Below, piece after piece: positions 52,123 to 63,899 of a stretch of DNA of 64,000 nucleotides; positions within the stretch are counted from its first letter, which is position 1; each line of letters begins with the position of its first letter. Source of the stretch: Parasponia andersonii. Lineage: Eukaryota > Streptophyta > Magnoliopsida > Rosales > Cannabaceae. The DNA is taken from assembly GCA_002914805.1 (NCBI GenBank), contig JXTB01000389.1, forward strand, positions 296,742 to 360,741, read 5' to 3'. The notes under the pieces are model-generated. The model did not search any database, had not been told where the DNA came from, and was given only the letters and a program-made list of their open reading frames with translations. The translations under genes and the position numbers were made by a program.

Positions 52123-55043
52123 TGTTACACCCCCTAACTTAACTATATGACTATGTAGGTCAACCTAGGAAGTATTACTCTTTTATAAACCATATTTTTA
52201 GTTTTTTGCGAAAAGGTCGGCCAAATTTAAACTTTTTGAGCTCTAAAACAAAAAAAACTACGTGGCATTACTTTTTGAAAGTGTCTTTACAAAATATACA
52301 ACTAAAAAACTCCTTATCAGTTTATTTTGCCATCAGCAGTAATATTTACAACACACTAGAATAACAAAATACAAAGAAAACACTGCCCACAATTCAAGCT
52401 CGTCTACATCGGCATGATCATAGCGACAAGAAAGCATGCTAGCCAACCAGCAACTCTATACATTAAAAATGTCCTCACCTACATCACAGGAACTAAATGA
52501 ACTAATGCTCAGTAAGTAAAGATCATACATGCTCGTGAATATGTTTCATGCATAAACTTTATTGAAATTCCCATTGTACTCTTTCTTTCATAACTTTTCA
52601 TTTTAATGCACTTTTCTTAGAAAATATTTCTTTATAGGACCCTTGAGTACATTACAAAGTTGCGGCAATCGGTAAGCCATGCCCACCTGTGCGGGAAGGA
52701 AACACATGGCCAACGTGAACCATACCTACCCAACGCAGACCGACTAAGTAATGCACCTGATAAATCTCATAGTACAATGCTTAGTCTCGGCAGTCGGTAA
52801 GCCGTGCCCACCTATGCGAGAAGGATGCCTGTGCAAACCATACTTACCCAATGCAAACAGACTAAACACAATACTTAAAATATATCTCGTAAAATTAGTA
52901 CAATGGTACTACATTAAATCCAACGTGTGGAAAACTTCACTTCTTTGAAAATCAAGCTTAAATGATCATACCATACTTATGTTTCCGTAAACTTTACAGC
53001 AATAATATAAATAAAATATAATTGAAATAATACACATAAGCATGTAAGAAAACATCTTCTATCTACTATTGTTCTTGTGATGCAGTTAAAATAAATCTTC
53101 ACTTACCTTGTGTCCGATAGAAAAGATAGTGGAAAGAGTCAGTATCCTCTGTGGCAAGGTGTGTGGAAGACCTGATATCAATTTTATTACTAACATTATA
53201 ACTACAATGTAAAATACTTAAAGAAAACAAGTACAAGACCGAATCATAGCTTTTACAAAAGAAGGAACCTTAATCACAAAATGAACCAAAATGTCATGTA
53301 CTTTTCTAAAAACTAGTCCATTAGCTTCTAAATGGCACCATTTGGTTCTAAAAATATTTGGACAGCACCTTCCCTATTTTTAGGTCATCCCTACATGATT
53401 AAAATCATGGTTTAAGACCTGTAATAACAATCAACAAGCCAATTCCCACATATATAACTCAAAGAGGATTATTTAGAGCAACCTAGGTATACTTGAATTC
53501 CTTTCGTTTTAAACAAAGTTTAAACCACTTTTACACTTTTTTATTGTCACAAACAGCAATGAAACAAATATATTTACATCATGGGATCAACAAAATATAC
53601 ATTTCAATTTTATAAAATCAGATTACAAGTATGGAGAGCTTATTCTAACAATGGAAATACTTGAAAACACTTGAATCCATAAGTATCAAACTTTGGGGCT
53701 TTAAGACTAACTTTAATCTTCCACTTAAATTCTGTATTTCCAGCCATATATAAGGTATCCTTAGACCTTAATTCATCAAATAAAAGCTTTAATTAAAGAG
53801 CTAAAGTAATGTAAATAAATTACCAATTCTAAACTCTAAACTCTACAAAAAAAACTGACCTTGACTAGTTTGAACTTGCCTTCTACTTCTACAAAACTGA
53901 TTTCTAAGGCTTTGAAATTGATCTTAAGACTCAAGAGGACTTAGAGAAAACATTACTTAAGTAGTATCAAGTGGAGAATTGAACTAACAACACAAAACCT
54001 AGGAAGAAGAACAAGTAGAATTACCTTGATTAGTTTGAACCTATCTTACTTTCTTGAGCTCTAAATTGAGTTCTACCACTTGGAAACTCTTAGATATGGA
54101 TAAAGGGAGTTGAAAGAAGTATAGAAAGTAGCTGGAGTAGTCCAAGTCGTGGCTGGAGAGGAAGAGGAAAGAAATGATCAGATTTGGTCACAAATCAATA
54201 CTTGAAGGCTAAGAATGACATAACTTAAATTCTAAGGGGTGTTTTAGGTATTTTGCTCATTACCTTCCATGTGTCAAGTTCTAAAACATCCTTAGCATAC
54301 TCACCACATTGCTGATCAATCCTATACACTCAAGTGTAGACCAAAATGATGAAACCTAGCTTAGAAAGTGAAATCTAGTCATACTTTGACTTATGATCCT
54401 ATATGGAAAATCTTATTCTAATTTGATGGCACCTAGCCCCATAACTAATCATTAACATAAAAAGAAAGTCCATTAGACTCTAATTGATAATGCAAATATA
54501 GTATAATTGCCCAATTTATAGAATGTACAAAGATGACATTACGCGATTAAGCTGAATCTAAGCTAGCTTAGTATAATTAAACATAGTTCAGTATAGTGAC
54601 TGTCATCTCGTGCTTACTTAGAATGAACATTTTTTTAAAAATGCTATAAATGAGTCTTAAACATTGAATTAAAGCTATGATGTGTTAAACGTATAATGAA
54701 TTTGGTTCCAAAAAGCGTGAAAATGCACTTTACCGAAAAATTACTATTTTACCTATTATTATCAAACTTAATTTTAATGCATGAGCACATTGTATTGTAT
54801 TCATGAATATATATTATTTGTTCTTCTCACACACCTAGCTCTCTCTCTCTGAGGTACTGAGCCTTTACACTGCATGAGAACACTTCGACAAATATTAGAA
54901 CAATAATACATATTGAAAACATTTAACAATAAAGAATGAGAAATTTACTGTAAAGTTTATTCTAGTCACTTGATATGTCTATTATGCAATATGAACATGT
55001 TTATTATTGGCTTATTATGCATGTGAGAATCTTGGGCATCACA
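52123..55043 (-). repeat. 3' LTR of the gypsy element (2921 bp)
   Basis: Full-length copy. Contains a tandem pair of about 124-bp units (start about 52,662 and 52,786; shared ggcaatcggtaagcc / ggcagtcggtaagcc). It keeps a 310-bp segment (53,514-53,823) that the other LTR has lost. Confidence 0.93.
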
Positions 55044-55044
55044 A

Positions 55045-55060
55045 TCCTTCCCTCCTTATT
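55045..55060 (-). promoter_or_regulatory. Polypurine tract of the gypsy element
   Basis: The minus strand reads AATAAGGAGGGAAGGAT immediately before the 3' LTR. Confidence 0.85.
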
Positions 55061-55067
55061 AAATTTC

Positions 55068-55283
55068 NNNNNNNNNNNNNNNNNNNNNNNNNNNNNNNNN
55101 NNNNNNNNNNNNNNNNNNNNNNNNNNNNNNNNNNNNNNNNNNNNNNNNNNNNNNNNNNNNNNNNNNNNNNNNNNNNNNNNNNNNNNNNNNNNNNNNNNNN
55201 NNNNNNNNNNNNNNNNNNNNNNNNNNNNNNNNNNNNNNNNNNNNNNNNNNNNNNNNNNNNNNNNNNNNNNNNNNNNNNNNNNN
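55068..55283. other. Run of 216 undetermined bases
   Basis: Assembly gap. By position it would hold the C-terminal end of the integrase, including any chromodomain. Reading frames that cross it are meaningless. Confidence 0.99.
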
Positions 55284-56336
55284 GATCTTCTTGTTTCTAA
55301 GCTCCTTTTATTTTCTATCTAAAATCTCCACTGGTTGTTCTTCATAGCTTACATCTTGGTTCAATTCTAACGGCTCATAACTCAAAACATGTGATGGGTT
55401 TGGAATATATCTCCTTAACATAGAGACGTGAAAAACATTATGTACGTTCGATAGTGAGGGTGGCAAAGCAAGTTTATAGGTAACATCTCCAACTTTGTCA
55501 AGTATCTCAAATTGGCCTATATATCTGAGAATAAGCTTTCCTTTCTTCCTAAACCTCATGATTCCTTTCATGGGAGCAACCTTCAAAAATACTTCGTCCC
55601 CAACATCAAATATGACCTCTCTCCTTCTAGGATCAGCATAATGCTTCTGTCAGTTCTAAAACTGCTTCAGCTGTTTCTCTTACCAATTCTGGACCAAGAA
55701 ATTTCTTTTCTCCCATCTCATCCCAGTGAATTGGAGATCTACATTTTCTTCCATACAAGGCTTCATACGGAGGCATTTCAATTGAAGCTTGATAATTATT
55801 GTTGTAGGCAAATTCTATCAACGGCAAGTACTTGCTCCAAGATCCATGAAAATCTAACATACAAGCTCTAAGCATATCCTCAAGAGTCTGTATGGTTCTC
55901 TCTGATTGTCCATCTGTTTGAGGATGAAAAGCTGTACTGAATGCCAGTTTTGTACTCATAGCCTCCTGATCCCTTTTCTAGAATTTTGAAGTGAATATAG
56001 CATCTCGGTCAGAAATAATAACCTTTGGAACACCATGTAGTCTAATGATTTCTTGAACATATAACTGAGACAACTGATCTAAACTTAAGTCACTTTAATT
56101 GGCAAGAAATAGGCTAACTTAGTATATCTATCCACAATAACCCAAATAGCATCATGACCTTTATTTGTCTTAGGAAGTCCAACCACCAAATCTATAGCAA
56201 TCTCTTCCCATTTCCATTGTGGCACATGTATGGGCTTTAATGTACTAATAGGTCTTTGATATTCAGTTTTAACTTGTTGACATGTGAAACATTGTTCTAC
56301 AAACTCGATCACATCCTTCTTAGTACTTGGCCACCA
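55284..56336 (-). pseudogene. Gypsy integrase core and C-terminal domain
   Basis: Minus-strand pieces: FVEQCFTCQQVKTEYQRP with EEIAIDLVVGLPKT (first Asp) and GHDAIWVIVDRYTKLAYFLP (56,312-56,085). After a frameshift come GVPKVIISDRDAIFTSKF (second Asp), and then FHPQTDGQSERTIQTLED with the catalytic Glu (55,959-55,633). The tail PMKGIMRFRKKGKLILRYIG, then LSNVHNVFHVSMLRRYIP and SYEEQPVEILDRK (55,586-55,308), ends in TAA just before the assembly gap. DDE residues are kept. Stops near 56,340, 56,085 and 55,307 and frameshifts make it non-functional. The integrase would insert the cDNA in the nucleus. Confidence 0.9.
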
Positions 56337-56735
56337 CTAATGCAATTTCAAATCCCTATACATCTTTGTAATACCAGGATGCACAGAATAGGGAGTAGTG
56401 TGACTTTCTATTAATATCTCCTTTCTAATTGTTCCGTCTGGCACACATAGTCTATTTCTGTATCTGATTACACCATCACTTGAAATCTGGAAAGCTACCT
56501 CCTTTCCGGAGTCTATCTTAGTCTTTAAACCTGTCAGATAAGGATCCGTATTCTGGCCTTGCTTGATTCTCTCTAAAATTGTAGGTTGCAACGTAAGAGC
56601 TGCTAATCTCTCCATTAAACCTATAGGCACAATCTCTAATTCTAATCGATACAAATCCATCAAAAGAGGCTTTCGATCAACATACTTAAGTGACATAGTA
56701 GCTAATAACTTTCTACTTAGAGCATCTACAACCAC
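56337..56735 (-). pseudogene. Gypsy RNase H end and H2C2 zinc finger of integrase
   Basis: 132 codons open on the minus strand. ADALSRK-type VVDALSRKLLATMSL closes RNase H. The spacer and PDGTIRKEILIESHTTPYSV HPGITKMYRDLK provide the His pair of the HHCC finger; the Cys pair (CFTCQQ) lies in the next block after a stop (TAG in place of the KYYWWP-type codon). Confidence 0.85.
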
Positions 56736-57188
56736 ATTAGCTTTTCTTGGATGATAGTTAATTTCACAATCATAGTCTTTTACCAGTTCAAGCTATCTTC
56801 TCTGTCTCATATTCAGTTCCTTTTGGGTAAAGAAATACTTGAGACTTTTATGGTCTGTGTAAATTTGACATCTTTCTCCATAAAGATAATGTCTCNGATA
56901 TTTCTTTTCATATTCTTTTAGTTACCTAGAAGCATAGGCAATAACCTTACCATTTTGCATCAGAACACAGCCTAGACCATTCTTTGAAGCATCACTGTAA
57001 ACAACAAATCCCCCAGATTCAGTAGGTATAGAAAGTATAGGAGCTGTGACCAAACGATGTTTTAACTCTTGAAAACTCTTTTCACAATCATCATTCCAAT
57101 AAAACTTCATATTTTTTCTAGTCAACTGAGTCAATGGAGAGGCCAACTTAGAAAATCCTTCTACAAACCTTTTATAATAACCAGCCAA
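56736..57188 (-). pseudogene. Gypsy RNase H with a missing internal segment
   Basis: LAGYYKRFVEGFSKLASPLT and FYWNDDCEKSFQELKHRL end the RT thumb. TAPILSIPTESGGFVVYSDAS, then GCVLMQNGKVIAYASR begin RNase H. After a stop it resumes [27 protein letters not shown] and LNMRQRR-stop-LELVKDYDCEI. Between KKY and RHYLYG about 17-18 residues expected from relatives (the THDLELAA part with a catalytic Glu) are absent. The single ambiguous base (56,896) sits exactly there, so this may be a real deletion or a mis-assembly. Confidence 0.85.
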
Positions 57189-57350
57189 TCCTAAGAAACT
57201 ACGAATTTCTTAAACATTTGTAGGCTTTGACCAATTACTTACAGCTTCAACCTTTACTGGGTCCACAGAAATACCATTTCCAGACACTACATGACTAAGG
57301 AAGATAACTTTCTCGAACCAAAACTCACACTTCTAGAACTTTGCATACAA

Positions 57351-58052
57351 CTACTTTTCTTTCAAGATCCTCAAAACTATTCTCAAATGCTCCATGTACT
57401 CCTCCCTTGAGCGCAAATATATCAAAATGTTATCAATGAACACTATAACAAAACTATCCAAGAAATCCTTGAATTCTCTGTTCATCATGTCCATAACAGT
57501 AGCTAGGGCATTAGTTAAACCAAAGGGCATCACTAAGAACTCATAGTGTCCGTATCTTGTTCTAAAAGCTGTCTTAGAAATATCTTCTTCCTTGATCTTC
57601 AACTGATGGTATCCATATCTTAAATCAATCTTAGAAAAGACTGAAGCTCCTTATAACTGATCAAACAAATCATCAATCCTAGGGAGAGGATACTTATTCT
57701 TGATTGTGACCTTATTTAGCTCTTTATAATCAATACAAAGTCTCATAGTTCCATCTTTCTTCTTTACAAACAACACTAGAGCACCCTATGGTGAAAAGCT
57801 TGGGCGTATGAAACCCTTGTCCAAAAGCTCTTGCAATTATACCTTTAATTCCTTCAGCTCTGCTAGAGCCATTCGATATGGTACTTTAGAAATAAGGGTT
57901 ATACCAGGTAGTAAGTCAATAACAAACTCTATCTCTCTATCAAGTGGTAATCCTGGTAGATCTTCTGGGAATACCTCTAGAAATTCATTAACCACTGGTA
58001 CTTCCTCTGGCTTTATCTTAAGTTCATCTCTAGTATCCATTACATTTGCCAA
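57351..58052 (-). pseudogene. Gypsy reverse transcriptase, active-site Asp changed
   Basis: The minus strand reads VVNEFLEVFPEDLPGLPLDR, VPYRMALAELKELK, a stop (TAA for CAA), [29 protein letters not shown], then [40 protein letters not shown] and the catalytic [20 protein letters not shown]. The YxDD-type box normally reads FIDDILIYS; here the second Asp is Asn (AAC), abolishing polymerase activity. [13 protein letters not shown] replaces the usual APATFMDLMNRVF. All in one frame apart from stops. Confidence 0.9.
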
Positions 58053-58702
58053 ATAACCAATACATCCTTTCTCAAGTAACTTGCTTTTATCATTGAAATA
58101 ATTGGCACCATTTTCTTCTTAGAAGACCCAAGGAAAATAAACTTCTCTTCACCAAGTGGCTGAAATACTACTCTCTTACCCTTACAATCAATGCTAGCAT
58201 GGTACTTAGATAGCCAATCTATACCCAAAACCATCTCAAAATCCTGCATATCCAATACTATTAAATCTACCCACAACTCTCTACCATCTATCTGTATTGG
58301 ACACGCTTTCAAAACTTGACCAGAATATAGCACTGCCCCATATGGAATAGTTACACAGTATCTTAAATTCAAAGTTTCAGGTGATCTACCCAATTTTTTC
58401 ACATATGCTGGTGATGTAAATGAATGTGTAGCTCATGAATCTATTAATGTATTTGCGATGATATCAAAGATAGAGATCTCACCTGCTACAACTGATGGAT
58501 CAGCCTTAGCATCTGTCGCAGTCATGGTAAATACACGAGCTGGAACTTTCTTTTGTTCACCAGAGGTGGAGGGACAACCCTTGGAAAAATGCCCTGTCTT
58601 GCCACATGTATAACACGCTCTACTACCCAAAAGACATTCACCTTTATGAGGCCTTCCACATTTGGGACATATAACTTTCTGATTCGAATTAGATTGCATT
58701 TG
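58040..58702 (-). pseudogene. Gypsy zinc knuckle and aspartic protease, stop inside the active site
   Basis: From 58,699: VICPKCGRPHKGEC and RACYTCGKTGHFSKGCPS (CX2CX4HX4C nucleocapsid knuckle), a linker, then NTLIDS followed by TGA and ATHSF. The family motif is LIDSGATHSF, so the Gly codon GGA became TGA in the middle of the catalytic triplet. The protease continues in the same frame (58,402 onward): KKLGRSPETLNLRYCV, LWVDLIVLDMQDFEMVLGID, WLSKYHASIDCKGKRVVF. It then shifts frame near 58,060 before RT. Confidence 0.9.
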
Positions 58703-59572
58703 TTAACCTATTGCTGGGTGCTTTGAAGGATCTTGCCTTTGTCCTTGACCCTGTGGGAACTTCCTTTTACCTTCATTAAATCCTGGTTGAGTACCCTTTC
58801 TGAAATTTGCATTTCTCCTTACCATGTTTATGTTTCTTCTAATTTCTAGTGCCTTTACTACCTTCAGTTCAACTTCTTTAGCTTCAAAGGCTTTTTCTGC
58901 AACTTCTGTGTAGGGTACACCTTTTCCTATGGACATCTTAATATCCCTATATATTTCTGCTTTGAGCCCCTGTAGAAACTGATTTACTTTCAACTCATTG
59001 GTACTCACCATATGAGGAGCAAAGCGAGATAGTTCATTAAATTTCTTTATATAATCACACATAGACATGCCACCTTGCCTCAAATTAGTAAACTCAACCG
59101 CCTTTGCAAGTTGATGAGCTTCACTAAAGTACTTCCTGTAAAAGATTTCCTTGAATATCTCCCAAGTCAAACTGTTAACATCAGTGATTGACTTTATGAA
59201 ATCCCATCAATGCCTGGCATCCATTTGAAACATATAAGTAGCACAAGAATCTTTCTCTTCGTCAGGGATTCTTATATAATCAAAGATGCCCTCCAAACTC
59301 CAAATCCACTCTTCAGCTAATAATGGATCGATTTCACATTTAAAAACTGGAGGTTTATTCTTCTTAAACCTTTCAGAAGCTAGTTCATGATTTTCTTGTC
59401 TAGCCACAACTTGTACTGGTAATTGTTCGTCTCTCCTTTGATCTCGTTCTATAAGCCTCCCTATTTGTTGAGCTTGTCTCTCTATTAATTCAGCCAATCG
59501 ATGAATAGTAGTATCTTTATCATTGTCTTGATCACCCCTCGGGTGGCTAGTCTGACCTCTACCCCTTGGCAT
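58703..59572 (-). pseudogene. Gypsy gag, with in-frame stops
   Basis: The start Met at 59,572 lies about 180 bases downstream of the primer site. The reading MPRGRGQTSHPRG, a coiled region (IHRLAELIERQAQQIGRLIE) and the gag core KKNKPPVFKCEIDPLLAEEW, YMFQMDARH, stop, WDFIKSITDV follow. The stop at about 59,204 is TGA where relatives have TGG (ARHWWDF). The frame continues EIFKEIFYRKYFSEAHQLAK, EFTNLRQGGMSMCDYIKKFN, ELSRFAPHMV and NQFLQGLKAEIYRDI to HPAIG, stop (TAA), before the knuckle. All parts stay in one frame, so only point nonsense changes break it. Confidence 0.9.
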
Positions 59573-59752
59573 AATTTCCTGTACAATGGCCCTTACTTAC
59601 AAACAAACATAATAGCCAATATTAATGTGTGCATCAAATTTATATAACAAAATAAAGTGCACATATGCAATTATTTAGACTTACTAGTTGACTGAGCTTT
59701 CTGTCATATGATCATACATATGTAGGCAGTCTTCAAAAAAGTCTAAACCTTC

Positions 59753-59764
59753 GCTCTGATACCA
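59753..59764 (-). promoter_or_regulatory. Primer-binding site of the gypsy element
   Basis: The minus strand reads TGGTATCAGAGC, four bases after the 5' LTR, followed by GAAGG. Complementary to initiator-Met tRNA. Confidence 0.92.
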
Positions 59765-59768
59765 ATAC

Positions 59769-62398
59769 TGTTACACCCTCTAGCTTAACTATATGACTAT
59801 GTAGGTCAAACTAGGAAGCATTACTCTTTTATAAACTATATTTTTAGTTTTTTGTGAAAAGGTGGGCCAAATTTAAACTTTTCGAGCTCTAAAACAAAAA
59901 AAACTACGTGGCATTACTTTTTGAAAGTGTCTTTACAAAATATACAACTAAAAAACTCCTTATCAGTTTATTTTGCCATCAGCAGTAATATTTACAACAT
60001 ACTAGAATAACAAAATATAAAGAAAACACCGGCCACAAGTCAAGCTCGTTTACATCAGTATAATCATAGCGACAAGAAAGCGTGCTAGCCAACCAGTAAC
60101 TCTATACATCAAAAATGTCCTCATCTGCATCACAGGAACTAAATGAGCTAATGCTCAATAAGTAAAGATCATGCATGCTCATGAATATGTTTCATACATA
60201 AACTTTATTGAAATTCCCATTGTACTCTTTCTTTCATAACTTTTCATTTTGATGCACTTTTTTTAGAGAACATTTCTTTATAGGGCCCTTGAGTATATTA
60301 CAAAGTCGCGGCAGTCGGTAGGCCGTGCCCACCTGTTCGGGAAGGAAACACATGGCCAACGTGAACCATACCTATCCAACACACACTGACTAAGTAATGC
60401 ACCTGATAAATCTCATAGTACAATGCTTAGTCTCGGCAGTCGGTAAGCCGTGCCCACCTATGCGAGAAGGATGCATGTGCAAACCATACTTACCTAATAC
60501 AAACAGACTAAACACTGTACTTAAAATATATCTCGTAAAATTAGTACAATGGTACTACTTTAAATCTAATGTGTGAAAAACTTCACTTCTTTGAAAATCA
60601 TGCTTAAATGATCATGCCATACTTATGTTTTTGTAAATTTTACAACAATAATATAAATAATATATAATTAAAATAATACACATAAGCATGTAAGAAAACA
60701 TCTTGTATCTACTATTATTCTTGTGATGCAGTTAAAATAAATCTTCACTTACCTTATGTCCGGTAGAAAAGATAGTGGAAAGGGTCAATATCCTCTGTGG
60801 CAAGGTGTGTGGAAGACCTGATGTCAATTTTATTACTAACATTATTACTACAATGTAAAATACTTAAAGAAAACAAGTACAAGACCGAATCATAGCTTTT
60901 ACAAAAGAAGGAACCCTAATCACAAAATGAACCAAAATGTCATGTACTTTTCTAAAAACTAGTCCATTAGCTTCTAAATGGCACCATTTGGTTTTAAAAA
61001 TATTTGGACAGCACCTTCCCTATTTTTAGGTCATCCCTACATGATTAAAATCATGGTTTAAGACCTGTAATAACAATCAACAAGTCAATTCCCACATATA
61101 TAACTCAAAGAGGATCATTTAGAGCAACCTAGGTATACTTGAATTCCTTTCATTTTAAACAATTCTAAACTCTAAACTCTACAAAAAAAATTGACCTTGA
61201 CTAGTTTGAACTTTTATTGAAGCTCTTGCCTTCTTCTTCTACAAAACTGATTTCTAAGGCTTTGAAATTGATCTTAAGACTCGAGAGGACTTAGAGAAAA
61301 TATTACTTAAGTAATATCAAGTAGAGAATTGAACTAACAACACAAAACCTAGGAAGAAGAACAAGTAGAATTACCTTGATTAGTTTGAACCTATCTTACT
61401 TTCTTGAGCTCCAAATTGAGTTCTACCACTTGGAAACTCTTAAATATGAATAAAGGGAGTTGAAAGAAGTATAGGAAGTAGCTGGAGTGGTCCAAGTCGT
61501 GGCTGGAGAGGAAGAGGAAAGAAATGATCAGATTTGGTCAAAAATCAATACTTGAAGGCTAAGAATGACATAACTTAAATTCTAAGGGGTGTTTTAGGTA
61601 TTTTGCTCATTACCTTCCATGTGTCAAGCTCTAAAACATCCTTAGCATACTCACCACATTGTTGGTCAATCCTATACACTCAAGTGTAGACCAAAATGGT
61701 GAAACCTAGCTTAGAAAGTGAAATCTAGTCATACTTTGACTTATGATCCTATATGGCCAATCTTATTCTAATTTGATAGCACCTAGCCCTATAACCAATC
61801 ATTAAACATAATAAGAAAGTCCATTAGACTCTAATTGATAATGCAAATATAGTATAATTGCCCAATTCATAGAATGCACAAAGATGACATTACGCGATTA
61901 AGCTGAATCTAAGCTAGCTTAGTATAATTAAACACAGTTCAGTATAGTGACTGTCATCTCGTGCTTACCTGGAACGAACATTTTTTAAAAAATGCTATAA
62001 ATGAGTCCTAAACATTAAATTAAAGCTATGATGTGTTAAACGTATAATGAATTTGGTTCAAAAAAGCGTGAAAATGCACTTTACCGAAAAACTACTATTT
62101 TACCTAGTTATCATCAAACTTGATTTTAATGCACGAGCACATTGTATTGTATTCATGAATATATATTATTTATTCTTCTCACATACCTAGCTCTCTCTCT
62201 CTCTGAGGATACTGAGCCTTTACACTGCATGGGAACACTTCGACAAATATTAGTACAATAACACATATTGAAAACATTTAACAATAAAGAATGAGAAATT
62301 TACTGTAAAGTTGATTCTAGTCACTTGATATGTCTATTATGTAATATGAACATGTTTATTATTGGCTTATTATGCAAGTGAGAATCTTGGGCATCACA
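59769..62398 (-). repeat. 5' LTR of the gypsy element (2630 bp)
   Basis: Collinear with the 3' LTR except for a 310-bp deletion at about 61,163 (3-bp caa microhomology at the junction) and a 14-bp insertion, ttttattgaagctc, near 61,212. Confidence 0.92.
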
Positions 62399-62560
62399 TA
62401 TGTGGGCCTCACCATTTTTTTCTTTCTTACTTTTTCTCTCATTTTCTCTTTCTTTCCATTTTTTTCTCTTATTACACAACTTAATTTTTAAATTTCTCTT
62501 CACTTTTCCCTCGAACCATTTTCTTCCATTCTATTCTCTTTTCTACTAAAGATAGCTCTT

Positions 62561-63224
62561 TATTGGTGAGTATAAGCATACATATGAAACAATTATTGAG
62601 TGGAGCAAAATTGATTGAATTATGCATAGTTTGGATCAATATTTAATCAAATTTCTCAATGTAAACAACCCTATATTACTTTATGGTCTCAATTCTCAAA
62701 TAGATATTATTAATTTTGATTATTTTTTAAAACATGTGATGAAATAAGCGATTAAGTATAAATTATGTACAAAACTAGGTTATCATTTGATGAAACTTTC
62801 AGAATTCTAAAACTATTTTGAACCTCGACTCTGATCGAGTAAAAAAGACATAGTTATGATCGACTGTCAAATTTAGAAAACGTTTTTAAGTCTTGGTTGA
62901 AAATTTTCAACTCAATCGTAAAGGTTGGATAGAATAGGTTGTCAAAATTTGTCAAACATGGTCAAATCGGTCAAATACTTGGGTTGAGTATTGACATGAT
63001 GCTTTAAGGTGTTAATCTTGATTTGTTAGAGAAGATAATATTCAAATAATTTTATATGTATGACATATAATAATTAGTTTTGATAACATTTATGAATTAG
63101 ACCTATGAATTAGACCTGATATAAATGTCCTACTTTTAAAGGTACCAATTTATTTACCACAAGTTAAAAAGAGATTAATTTACTCTGTGTACATTGTTCG
63201 TCGCCTCACAGTACAATACAGCTA
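62561..63224. other. Intergenic, nothing recognised
   Basis: AT-rich. A short aattagacctatgaattagacct repeat lies at about 63,096-63,118. No supported gene. Confidence 0.4.
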
Positions 63225-63700
63225 TAATTTAGTATGTATGATAAAAAAACTCATAAAATTTTATTAATATTAAATAAAACATTTTATTTATGTTTTTCTA
63301 TCAAATTTTATCAGATTCATATATGCTATTAAAATTAGAGCTAAAAATTATTGTAAAAACATTTTTGTTCTTTAAAATTGTCTACTAATAACATTAAAAT
63401 AGTCAATTTAAAATGAAAAATGATCTATAATCTCTTAGCGCGCAATTGATATATGATTCGAATCTTATTTTATAAATTTAAAAATAAATTTTTTAATAAA
63501 AAATTTTATTTTTAAATTTTACTATATGAATTCAAAAATTAAAAACATTCACCTCATTTTTATTAATTTTAACTTCAATATTAACTATACAAATGAATCC
63601 GATGAAATTTGATAGAAAAACATGAATAGAAAGTTTTATTTGATATTAGCGAAAAAAATATTACTTTATATTGTTATTTTGATAAAAGGCAGAGTCATAG
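63225..63700. mobile_element. MITE, same family as 50,134-50,551
   Basis: The arms at about 63,262-63,375 and 63,560-63,668 are complementary (read inwards: aataaaac-ttt, then tgtttttctatcaaattt-atc, and gattcat). The ends and TSD are approximate. Confidence 0.6.
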
Positions 63701-63899
63701 TTATTTTTTAATATTCTCTTTTTAATATTTGCTTTTTCAAAAACAGTAAAAACGAAAAGAGAAAAAGATAAAAAAATGAAAGGGCCCAGCCCCAGGCACC
63801 GTCAAAAATAATAACTAATTATACAATAAGAACGAATTATCATTAAATATTAATTAATATTTCGTAATTTGTATTCTCCTCTCGGAGTCTGAAATTAGA

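Larger units (their letters stand above)
52123..62398 (-). mobile_element. Ty3/gypsy retrotransposon (Tekay-like), TSD TATGT
   Basis: LTRs at 52,123-55,043 and 59,769-62,398 both begin TGTTACACC and end GGGCATCACA on the plus strand. TATGT stands at 52,118-52,122 and again at 62,399-62,403. Minus-strand order: 5' LTR, primer site, gag with zinc knuckle, protease, RT, RNase H, integrase, polypurine tract, 3' LTR. That order defines Ty3/gypsy, and the gag and integrase tail (FHVSMLRRYIPNPSHV) point to the chromovirus Tekay/Del type. I count about 8 differences in the first 200 aligned LTR bases, so it is younger than the copia element. It is defective through many stops. Confidence 0.95.
51850..62560. 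mobile_element. Inverted-repeat element that received the gypsy insertion
   Basis: The left flank of the gypsy element (gtagagaggaaagaaaatag at about 51,857) and the far right flank read inwards (gtagaaaagagaatagaatg at about 62,550) are complementary over several tens of bases. This suggests a MITE of roughly 430 bp that was split at 52,122/62,399. Its own ends and TSD are approximate. Confidence 0.5.

Noticed and set aside
54975..55322. Two open frames crossing the run of undetermined bases
   Set aside because: They are open only because N codons cannot be stops; the real sequence is unknown.
55512..55871. Plus-strand frame opposite the gypsy integrase
   Set aside because: Antisense shadow of a conserved coding region.
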